Part shown: positions 33,707 to 45,300 of the stretch, piece by piece
Numbering within the stretch: the stretch's first letter is position 1
Layout of the letters: every line of letters begins with the position of its first letter
From: Malaya genurostris
Taxonomy: Eukaryota > Arthropoda > Insecta > Diptera > Culicidae
Direction: 5' to 3'
Length of the DNA stretch: 64,000 nt
Assembly: GCF_030247185.1 (NCBI RefSeq)
Contig: NC_080571.1
Coordinates: 674,001 to 738,000, forward strand
Position numbers and translations under genes: made by a program
Notes under the pieces: model-generated
The model's input: the letters and a program-made list of their open reading frames with translations, nothing else
What the model was told of the DNA's origin: nothing
Database searches by the model: none

Positions 33707-34949
33707 GTTTTTATTGAGATTTTAGTTCAACATGCTAGCAATCACTGCACAAGAAACTGAGTTATTTGATTCATCTTTTTGTTTTAGATTAGTATCACTC
33801 TTAGCATTCAAAATTCGAAATTCGAAACATTCGAGCATCAGCTTAAAACCCGAGGCCTAAAATTCAGATGTCGAAATAAAAAAACGATTTCACAAAATTT
33901 TATCTATATTTTGTTAAAAATAAAATGTACTAAGAGTGATAATAGAGTTGTCTAGTCAAAGTTATCTGGGTAAACCAAAGTCTTTTGAAAAAAAATTAAC
34001 GCCTACTTTGGCTGGCTGTATTTCAGCATCCAGTTGTTCGATTTTAGAAATTTTATAAGTATTAGAATTTTTTGAAGATATGAAAATCGAAAAACAGCTG
34101 GTATCACATTCAATCTATTCTATATATCATCGCTTCGAAATCTAAAACATGTCGAGAAAACATAGTTTATGATTATTTATTATTGAACTTTCGGTTACAT
34201 TTTGACGTAGGACTACGTCTACGTTTACCAAATTCAAATTACGGAAACTAAAACCTTACAAACAGCGATCAGTTTTTCAACATCTACGGCACAACTAATT
34301 TTAAACAGATTTTTGATTGCATTACACCTACTCATTTCTAGGCAATAGATATAGGGTAATAAGTTATAATATGTCCCCCCTTTAAGAAAACTAGATTGCT
34401 AAATGTAACACGTGATATACTGTGAGCCTGAGTGTGCCACAACTCCTTAAAGTGTCCGTAAAGTGAATATTCTGAAAAAAACTACAAGGATCAGCCCCAT
34501 GGGGTTGTTCGAACCATTGATGTGGAACAAGGCAACCAAAATTTCTAATAATCTACAATCAAAAAGTTCAATCAATCCGAACCAATACCGAACATCACTT
34601 GTCTTGATTTGCATTTGTTTTATAACCGACGAAATTACACCATTATCCCAAATGCATGCAATTATATCTTTGTACATGCGATTTCGATAATTAGGCTTCT
34701 CTTCGCCAAGCTTGTGTTCAAGTTTTTTATGCAAGCAGTTTTTTAGCGTTAAGTTTCTCTACCATTCTGTGATTTCGGTTGAAGCGATAAACTATTTCTC
34801 ATTATCAATCGAGATCATCTAATATAAATTAGAAATTATTCTTAAGCATTCAAAATTTATCCAGGGATAGTTGTCAATTTCTCATGAGGAAACGACATAA
34901 CATGGAATTCCGAGCTTGCATGACACAAGATCAGAGCATACCAATTAAT
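33707..34949. other. no gene seen
   Basis: AT-rich sequence with no supported gene or repeat. Confidence 0.4.
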
Positions 34950-35348
34950 GGCTGAGGCCAGTGTGTTTTAGGGCGTTTTAAAGGTCAATTTTCACGCTTC
35001 AAATCTGATTTTCTCAGAAACAGTGACGAATATCAAAAAACCCAACTGACAATCTCTTAGAAAATTAGTTTAGATTATTCTGTGAATATTTCAGAATGAT
35101 TCATTGACATTAGCGGTCGGGAAAGTCTTTTTTCTGAAGGAAGAATTGCTTAGCTGAAAACGCCGTCTTTCAACTTGTTCATTGAATATCTCGCCTTCAA
35201 AAGCATGGATCAAAAATCTAAAATATCAAAACTTTCTTGGCCACCCGGCCACATCGAGAGTCATTTTACACATTTAAGAGAGAGCATGGAGAGAAATTTA
35301 ATACGCGCAGCGAGCCACACGGTTTCACGCTAACAACTGGCCTCAGCC
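34950..35348. repeat. 0.4-kb MITE-like element
   Basis: GGCTGAGGCCAGTGTGTT at 34950 and CTAACAACTGGCCTCAGCC ending at 35348 form a short imperfect inverted pair. The interior is non-coding and slightly GC-richer than its flanks. I see no convincing target duplication. Confidence 0.45.
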
Positions 35349-36851
35349 CGCTTCAAATCGTTTTCTGGCACGTTTTTGTCTTGCTAGGCAATAGATATAG
35401 ATTCTAGATCTAGCAACAACCTACCTCTAGCATGCTAGGAATAGGACTGAAACGTTAGCTTTAATTTCGCTTCTATTTATAGATTCGCGTGCTTCCAACA
35501 GCTTCGCTTTTGCATCGATTGACCAATCAGAGCGATGCTCTCTCTTTGATACATCGCTTACTCCTTCAAAACCGTCGTCTATGGCAGGGAAATCCGGTAT
35601 GTCGGAGATTTTTAGCAGCCAAATAGGACACTGCTCGCTACTAATCCAAATTTCAATCATATATAATTGAAAATACGTGGCTTGATACATTCAAATCGAA
35701 ACGTAGAAATATTTCCTATCAAATGATGAAATAATATTAATAATTGATACAAAATAGACTGAGCTGTAAGTGTTTAAAACCTGACCACATTTCTACGTGT
35801 AGTTTTTCTTGAATTTCTGATTTGCACCACTATATAGAAAATAAAGATGTGTTCCACATCAAAATGTAGTATGTCAAAGAAATTGCGGATAAAATGCTTA
35901 GCAAAACTTTACGTCAGAAAGCTGCCTAGTGAAATTTTCAGTTTATTCATATTTCCCAGCAAACGCCAACTACCAAACTTACATAGGAGAAAGATCCTGC
36001 GAAAAGATAATGTTAGTTAGTGATAACACTTTTGTTTAGAGAATTCGATCTTCAATGTGTGTGTTTGCATTGTAGGAAATCACGAGTATAAAACAAGAAT
36101 CATTATCGAATCGATTTGCACTTTGTGCGGTTCGTTAATGGCATTGAGAAGGTATCACCCAAACCGTGAATGGATCTATTTTGTGCACCATTTGCTTTGC
36201 ACGAGAGATATTTTTGCATATAAATTCCGTTATTTCTTCGTATTCGAGAGAAATGCAGAATGGTCTTGATCATGAAGTGCTGGATTTTTTCAACTGAGAA
36301 ATATTTCATTTCTATTATTTTGTGAGGGATATATTTTTGAATTATTGTAAAATTTTTAAAATTTTAAAACTAGACGCCAGTCAAAGTAAGCGTTCTAGGT
36401 TTTGTTTTAAAGACATTGGTTTACACTTTTGAAGATAACTTTGGGTAGACGACTCTATTATCCATTACCAGTCTTAAAGAACACATTCACCGCGTTAAAC
36501 TTGTGTTCAATTTTACGAGCGCAAGTTCATTCTAAACTTGTACACGGGTTTGTATTAAGATTTGCTACAAACCTGAACATCGTGCACAGGATTCTTACAC
36601 AAGTGCGTAAGCTTAAGTTTGAACATATGTTTGCGCACGAGGCACTACTCCAGAGCGTTCAACGATCCGAATGAAACGTGTCTAATTTATAGATGATTGA
36701 CGATTTAGATGTGTATTTCCTTTCAGCTATGATCATTGAATATATAACTTCGTTTTCTGAAAATTGTGTAACCATTTGTAAGCATTTTTATAGGTTCTAT
36801 TGACGAAATTCGCTACTTGAAAACAAGAATACATAAATGATAATTTAAAAA
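35349..36851. other. no gene seen
   Basis: AT-rich; no supported coding sequence. Confidence 0.4.
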
Positions 36852-37215
36852 CTTGTTTTAACCAAGTGTATTCATATTACTCATATCTTTACATATATTG
36901 CTGTGTGATACTTCAAAACACCTTTCTTTAATAAAACTAAAAAAGAACAGCATACAAGACCAAAATTTTCACATAATTCGGGTAATTCTGAAAGTCCGGT
37001 TTAAAGTTAATTTTGATTACTATTTGTGGTATTTTGGAACCGGATTCTGGTTACCGATATAGCCGAAGTCGGTTTGGTTTTTTTTGTTTCTTGTATCGTC
37101 GTGCTTAATGATGATAATGAACACAGTATACTCAATCCTTTAGGTCTTGTTATAGTTTGTTATAATATGAGTAATATGAGAAAGGCATCAGTACAACGCT
37201 AAGTGAATTAAAACA
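36852..37215. repeat. mosquito-type repeat D, short degraded copy
   Basis: The right end ATATGAGAAAGGCATCAGTA then CAACGCTAAGTGAATTAAAA (37176-37215) matches the repeat D terminus. A worn left end (TTGTTTTAACCAAGTGTATT) stands near 36855, and a CCGGATTCTGG-type block lies between. Confidence 0.5.
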
Positions 37216-37633
37216 AAATGCTCTGAAATTTTAGTTGAAATAGTTGAAACGCCACTGAATGTATGAAAGGGATGCGGCTAATTCAACACCCACAAATACC
37301 CCATCCCAAATCAAATATAATTTAAAATCGAATAACCAATTATTTCAACTAGAAGCTTATGAGAATTGAACATATTTCATTTCATTGAGATGTATGCAAA
37401 CATGATGATTATTGGTTGTTTTGGTAAGTATCATCGCAACCAATAGAATCGAAAATGTCGGAAAACTTCCAGAATAAAAATTCGCGGTCAGTTAGTTACA
37501 CAAATGTTTCCACACCGATTTTGGACAACAGAGTAATGATCCATTCAGTAACCATAAACAGAAACTTTTTGAAGCCGTTGTTCGTATTTTTCTTCCAAAT
37601 AAATTTTTGCTAGTGGATATTTGCATCGTTTTA
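37216..37633. other. downstream flank of the DM4/12 gene
   Basis: Non-coding. Since the gene is on the minus strand, its 3' untranslated region must start here. AATAAA overlaps the stop codon (TGGTAATAAAAC, about 37640-37629); the true poly(A) site could be further down. Confidence 0.4.
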
Positions 37634-37772
37634 TTACCAAACCAACTGTCCAAACAACAATAGCTGAACGATGCTGAAGGGACACTTATCTCCATACAGT
37701 CGATGGCAATCGACCTCCTCATTTCGCATTTCGGCACTGTACTCATCGTCCATTTCCTCTTTCAGTGGCAGT
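37634..37772 (-). CDS. DM4/12 gene exon 4
   Basis: Acceptor GTGTGTTCGTTTCAG before 37772. It completes Arg322, then LPLKEEMDDEYSAEM, the pair CHRLYGDKCPFSIVQLLLFG and a C-terminal QLVW, stopping at TAA 37636-37634. AATAAA overlaps the stop. Confidence 0.8.
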
Positions 37773-39310
37773 CTGAAACGAACACACAGTAGATGTTATT
37801 TTTCTAGAGATAAAGTTTACGTCATTTTGCTCCGGGCTCTGACCTGAAAACGATCCGAGCGATGTCCATCATCATGGACTTTCCTGGTGCCAGCATAAAT
37901 CCGCGGACCTCACAAATCGACCTCAGAATGCACGCTTTCACCGGTACGTTGAACCTGGAAAGATTTATTAAGTTCTGAAAAGTTTTTCGATTTCGTTTCG
38001 ATGATCAATTGTACTATGTAAATAACGGAATTGATAATATAATAACGGCTTATCACTATTTTATTTGAAATACTCATTTGTCAATATGATGGATTTTCTA
38101 TGCCGGTATATAAAAATCATCAATAATTCCATCTTAGTTTCGACGATTATTTCTTTAAACACTATGAGTCACCTTTTGAAATCCCTAATCGTCCATTCGC
38201 TGTCAAATCATCACTACAAGCGACCTCAAGGAGTGCTGCGAAAATAACTAGTTGTTTGGATATAGAGCAATTCTAAGCCAAATCTTCCAGAAGTGGCAAA
38301 ATTGTGGCACGATCCCTTTGGTATGCCATTTGACGCAGCTCGTCGAATGACGCAGTTACGGGGTAAAATGTGAATACTGAACTCGAATTTCTAATAGACT
38401 ATTCATCAAATTTCAACACGCTTAGGCTAAAATTGAAGGTTGTATACAAATCAAGCCAAATGCATTCAAATAGTCGTATAATTCTTCAATTAGACAGGCA
38501 TGGTTAGTTGATGACCAAATACGTTGATTTTGGGTATACCAGCAGGGTCGATTTTCACAAACTTGGGCTCAAATAAAAGAATCAACGTCTATTAAAATAT
38601 ATTGCTTTTGACTATTGTTTGGATCTCATTTCCGGTTCCGGACACATGGCTAAGTGAGAAGGGTATTACTATGCGAAAAATGGCGAAGCGGTTTGGAATT
38701 CATCATGCCATCATTAATAAGTTTGGGGAACACTATTCTTTGGATGAGCTACCAGGAAGAGGCAGAAAATTCGGTTCTTCCAACCCGAAACTGGTGGTAT
38801 CTCTAATCATGAAGAACAAATCAATGTCAATACGTGATTTGGCCAAAAAAGCAGGAACGAGTGTCGGAATGAACCATGGTATCAAGAGGCAAAATCACCT
38901 GAAGACCTACAAGAAGCAGAAAATATCAAAACAAAGTGTAGAACAGAAGAAGATAGCAGCAACAAGGGCCCGGAAATTGTATTCGCGTATTTTGCAGTGT
39001 CCGGATTCATGCGTTTTGATGGACGATAAGACTTATGTATTGGAGAACTCAAAAACCATTCCAGGTCCACAATACTCTACTCTCGTCGTTGGGGAGGATG
39101 TGAGCGATGCGGACAGGTCGATTCAAGTGGAGAAATTCGGTCGAAAGGTACTGGTATGGCAAGCAATATGTTCCTGTGGTTTGAAGTCAACCATTTCTCA
39201 CACTACCGGAACTATAAATGCAGAAATCTATCGATCTGGGACTTTTGAACGGAGCCTCGGAGACCCATAGTGTTATATACCGTTCGACTTAGTTCGACGA
39301 GATCGGAAAA

Positions 39311-39353
<43 letters not shown>

Positions 39354-42300
39354 ACTTTTCGAAGATGTTTGAACGCGCTTAATTTTCTCAGAGATGACTG
39401 AACCGAACTTGGGCTCGTTTGAAAACTACTGTCGGGCCATTGATCAAGTTCAAAAATCAAATGGCTGTGACTTTTGGTTCCAGAGATATGGTATAAGTGA
39501 CGTAACCGACAAAACACGTTGATTTTTACCGCTCTTATATATAAGGGTGCCAATATTTTAGAAACACCTCTAATTTCGTAAAGCGCTATTGTTCAGAAGT
39601 TTAAGCATCTCGAAAAGAGTCCTCCTGCAAAATTTGAGCTAAATCGGACATGGGTAAGGGGTGCTGCCCAGCGGTTAAAGTTTGAAAATTTTCGATCTTG
39701 AAAAAGCACCATAGGGGGGAGTACATGAAATTTCCGAAAGAACAGCACGTAGTACATCTTGGACCTCAAAATCTCGGCAACGAAATTTGTGGAATCTACG
39801 CGGATACTGGTTTTCATAAATTGAGTCATCAATTATCTCATCCACTTTATACATGGTAGGCAATTTAAAGTGGAAGCATCGGATAACCCAATAACTTTTG
39901 ATAGAATTGTCAGATCGTTTAGTGATATACCGCGTTGGAAGTGTCATTCCAAGAGAAATTTACCATGGAACAGTACACACTAAAAGAACGCGCTGAAATG
40001 GTTCACGAAATGACCGAGAACGAGAATAACTTTTTGCGAAAAATCATCATGCCAGACGAGGCATATTTCACGTTAAATGGATGCGTTAATAAGCAAACTT
40101 GTCGGTTCTAGTAACAGTTTGGTGTGGTGTTTGTGCGTATATGGTGATTGGTCCCTATTTGTCCAAGACGATAATGAAACAACGAAAACTTCAAATGGCG
40201 ATCGTTATCGAGCCATGATAAATGATTTTGTGATGTCAATTGTTCGTGAAAATGAATTGAATGGCTACTGGTTTCAACAGGACGGTGCAACATGCCATAC
40301 AGCTCGTTTAACAATCCATTTGTTCCAACCAGTGTTCCCCGGACGAGTCGGTGATTTTGACTGGCCCCCGAGATCATCTGATTTGACGTCACCAGACTTT
40401 TTTTGTGGGGCTATTTGGAATCCAAAGTATACGCTGGATTAGCCAAGAACCATAGCTCAACTCAAAGAAACATACGACGTTAAATCGCCGCTATATCGAC
40501 CGATACATTGGCCAAAATGATAGAAAAAGCCGAAAAAAGGCCACATTTTGTACTTAAGGCCAAAGGTGATTTTCTTAAACCAAAATAAATTACTCTAAGG
40601 TCTCTTTTTACACGGTTTTTTACACGGATTCCGGAATTAACACGGTTTTTATTTACACGGTTTTCGCAATTAACATGGTTTCTGATGAGAGTTTAAAAGG
40701 AACTGTCATTTGTTTTTTGAGAAAAAAAATAAAAAGGGTACAGGTTGTGTGTAAGAAAACGGTTATGAGAGCTAATTTAAAGTTTGAAAGCTAACTAAAA
40801 TCATTCATTCAACAATTCACGGGATGATTGACTCTCCTTCCATTAAATGATTAATCAGTCTTCATGTCTTGAATCCCTGTCGTAAATTACTTCCGCTCAG
40901 TTGTGGTGTATGATGTCAGCATCGTCATTGATATCGTCGAAAATTTCGTAGCGTCGGATTTACTAATCTCTTCAACTCTACATCATATCGAGCAGTACAG
41001 TATTTTATACCCATTTGAATGATATAGCTCTAGTAGTATTATGATTTACGCCGATGAAATGAGTTGCTTCATCATGACACATAACAGATCGGCTGAAATG
41101 TTCGTATCGTTTCTATGAGAGGGCGCCACTAGAATTAAATCCATACCATTTTCAGTTAGTACCAACCTTCAAAAGATACGTGTATAAATTTGACAGCTGT
41201 CTGATTATTAGTTTGTGAGATATTGCATTTTGAGTGAAGCTACTTTTGTTATTTTGAAAAAAAAATGGAAAAAAAGGAATTTCGTGTGTTGATGAAACAC
41301 TACTTTTTGATGAAAAAAAGTGCCGCCGATACCAAAAAATGGCTTGATGAGTGTTATCCAGACTCTGCACCGGGCGAAACAACAATTCGTAAGTGGTTTG
41401 CAAAATTTCGTACTGGTCATATGAGCACCGAAGACGATGAACGCAGTGGACGTCCAAAAGAGGCTGTTACCGATGAAAACGTGAAAAAAATCCACAAAAT
41501 GATTTTCAATGACCGTAAAGTGCAAAATGGGTGCCGCGTGAGCTCACAATCGATCAAAAACAACAACGAATTGATGATTCTGAGCAGTGTTTGGAGCTGT
41601 TATATCGAAATAAAACCGATTTTTTTCGTCAATATATAACAATGGACGAAACATGGCCCCATCACTTCACTCCGGAGTCCAATCGACAGTCAGCTGAGTG
41701 GACTGCACGCGATGAACCGAACCCAAAGCGTGGAAAGATTCAACAATCGGCCGGTAAGGTTATGGCGTCTGTATTTTGGGATTCGCATGGTATAATTTTC
41801 ATCGACTACCTTGAAAAGGGAAAAACCATCAACAGTGACTATTATATAGCGTTATTAGAGCGTTTGAAGGACGAAATTTCAAAAAACGGCCTCATTTGAA
41901 GGAGAAAAAAAAATTTGTTTCATCAAGACAATGCACCGTGTCACAAGTCTATGAAAACCATGCTGAAATTGAACGAATTGGGCTTCAAATGGCTCCCTCA
42001 TCCACCGTATTCTCCAGATTTGGCCCCCAGTGACTTTTTCCTGTTCTCAGACCTCAAGAGAATGCTCGCTAGTAAATTTAGAAGCAATGAAACTGAGGCC
42101 TATTTTGAGGCAAAGGACAAATCGTACTACAAAAATGGTATCGAAAAGTTGGAAGATCGCTATAATCGCTGTATCGCCTCTGATGGCAATTATGTTGAAT
42201 AATAAAAACGAATTTTGGCAAAAAAATGTGTGTTTCTATTAAACGATACGAACTTTTCAGCCGAACTGTTACATGTACTTCTTGCTCTTCAGAGATGGTT

Positions 42301-45300
42301 ATAAGAATATTTCCATGGGGGGAGTGAGCGTGGGAAGTGTCCTTAACAAAGGTGGTCATTAAAAATACTATCTAATTTGACGAGAATCGGTACTTTTTGA
42401 AGACACTTTTTGCACAACTTAGATAAGATTATAAGGATATTCTGTGGGGAGAGGGTGTAGTAAGTGCCTCTAAAAAAGGAGTGTAATGCTTGTAACGGCA
42501 CAACTCCGGAAATTCTGAACGGATTGCTATCAAATTTGACTCTCCAGAGATTATCATTAGGACATTTTCAGGGGGGAAAATAAAATTTGGTACAGTTATT
42601 TCTTGCTCTTCAGAAATAGTCATAAAGGTATTTTTATACGGGAGGAAGCGTAGCTAGAACCATTAACAGGAGGGGCCATGAAAAAAAATCATAAAATTTG
42701 ACAAGGGTGAACCCGGTTTGTCGAGAAGCCCATTGGGCCATTTGAAGCCCAATTCGTTCAATATCGCGAAAATTATGATTATAATGAGATCTGAGATGGG
42801 TCACTAATCATTCGCAATCTGAACATGAACGGAGTATTGTTCGATCGAGTTTCGAGTTATGTTTCACTACAATAGTATTTCACTAAGCAGGACAACTTCG
42901 AGAATTTTTTTCGGCCTTCCCTTTACGAAACATTTCCGAGCAACGCCGAGTAATTCAGCTAGTTTTTGATAAGAGTCGTCGGAATGGTGTATTTATATTC
43001 AAACATTCTTTAAATTTCCAGACGATTTTGAACACAATAATAGTTTATTGAACCTGGAAAACCTCTAAATGATTTTTTTTGAATATTTTCCATTACCATC
43101 GATGCGGTAACAGTGAGTTGAATACAAGATGGTTCATGCAACATAATGACTTATATTATCTAAAAAAACAGGAAACATTTACATGTTAATATTTCGGAAA
43201 GAAATGCTCTTTACGTTTTGTATTTTATCAGTTTAAATCTTCTAGTTATAACATAGTATAGTCATTTATCTTAGAGGGCCCGACTTTTGTGATACGCACT
43301 GTATGTATTATTTTGGTGAGTCCGTGTGCTGGAGTTGCAAAAACAAATAGCTCAAGCGGTAATATATAACTATGAGAATAACTATGAAGAACTTAACGTT
43401 TCATTCAAAATCTTTAAAAAGTGATGTCAGGTGTGTTTATTTTTTGCGCGAGCTGAAAACCGAATACAAATTATCTGATTCATTTTTGTTTTCATTGCGT
43501 ATGTAATGCTGTATTTCTACCACTTATATTCTCATGTCTGCAAGTTTTGCGTACATTTCAAACAAATAAATCTCGAACAACTTTTTTGCAAGAATTGAAT
43601 TTTATATCTTTGTTTTTCTAAAACAGAAGAAAACTGCTCACACTGACCTAAAAATCCATGAGGCTGCCAAAACTATGCGCCGAAAAATATTTATTACAGC
43701 AAGGTTCTCAATTCGGCTTATCACTTTTTGCCTTGCGAAGAGCATCATTTCGCTATTTTTTCTTCCACAAGAGATTTATAGCAATTATACGTATATTGTA
43801 CCCGGTACAATTATGACAGCCGTTTGGAAAGTTTGTGATAAGTTGAACAATTGTTATAGTTACTCTTGTTTCACATGACAATGTAAAAGTTTTTGCAGAA
43901 CTTCTAGTGAAACATTAACAAGTTGGTGATTTACTGCACAATTGTTTTAGATGTACTTAAAGTTGTTATGCAGTGATTTTTTCGGTAGTATTATGAAACT
44001 TGACAGTGATAAGTTTCACAACCAATTTTAATATGATTAAAAATCTTTCTGAATATAAAGGTCTAGCAATTGTTTCAAAGGCTCCCTTCAGATCCAAGAA
44101 CACAGCAAAAATACTCTCTTTGGCTTCGATTTTCTCCTTCCATTTTGCCAATACCAGGTTCAAAGCGGTTTCACAAGAGTGACCCTTACGATATCCCGAT
44201 TATTCCGGTATTAGCAAACTGTTAGAGTACAAATAGATAATCAGCTGATCTTCAACAACAAGTTCCAAAATTTTTTCCAGCATATGCAACATGTTAATGG
44301 GACGGTACTCCTTGGCTTTATCCGTTCCAGTAACCTTGGGGACAAGAACCACACTTTTGATACGTGCCCCGTGTACAACGAATCGTTTACCAAATCCAGT
44401 AGATCGTGTCCGATAACATGAAAGCAATCCTGTATCACTTTTGAGTTTACATTGTCAATACCAGTCGATTTTCCCAAATTGAAACAAATATTTTTCAATT
44501 GTTCAAAAGTGATTGGTTGAAATTCATCAAGTCTACAATAGTTATTCATCGACTGTTCTATTTCAACAGGTTCACCTACCAATTCAATGGGTTTCGATGC
44601 ACTATGTGTAGGCTTGATCAACTGTTTGAGAATTTTCCATAACTCTCTGCTGTTTTGTTGATTTTGATCGATCGTCCTCTGTACGTATTCATATCTAGTC
44701 TTCTTCAGGGCCCGTGAATAAATATTTCGTGCTTGTGTATATCTACTCCAGTGACTATCATTGTTAGTTCTACAGAACCTCTTGTACTAAAGAAACTTTT
44801 CAATGATTCCAAGAGGTCAGTAAACATTAAATTTCATTTAGTACATTTGCGGTGCTAAGACCAGACCATTGTAAACTTCTCAATTCTTTAAGTTGTCATA
44901 ATGTGTGTGATTGTACAAGCCATTAAAATATTGACTTAATGCTTCACAGCTATTAAAAAAGTATTAATTTCAAACTAATTATTGGGCGCCTTTGGAAAAA
45001 TTACTGTGTAATTCACCGGTAAGAACAAAAATTTTTATTATCTCCGCGAATGCAGGAAATGTCCCACATCGTCCATTCTTGAGGAGAGACAGAATCAAAA
45101 CAGTTAACAGTTATGTCAAATCAATAAAAAAATTTGTCGGTTTAAACACATTTTACCCTATAATTCCGGAATCGGAAGTCGGTTTCGGGAGAAATTCAAT
45201 AGCAACATATGACTCTAAGACCTTTCATTAGAACCTACAGAGGGGTCTCGTATAACGCGGTTCACCGGGGGCGTGAAAGGCGAATCCGCGATAAACGGGA

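Noticed and set aside
39311..39352. (TG)n tract as a regulatory or Z-DNA site
   Set aside because: It lies in the GT-rich part of repeat D, which has similar short runs in other copies, so simple microsatellite expansion explains it.
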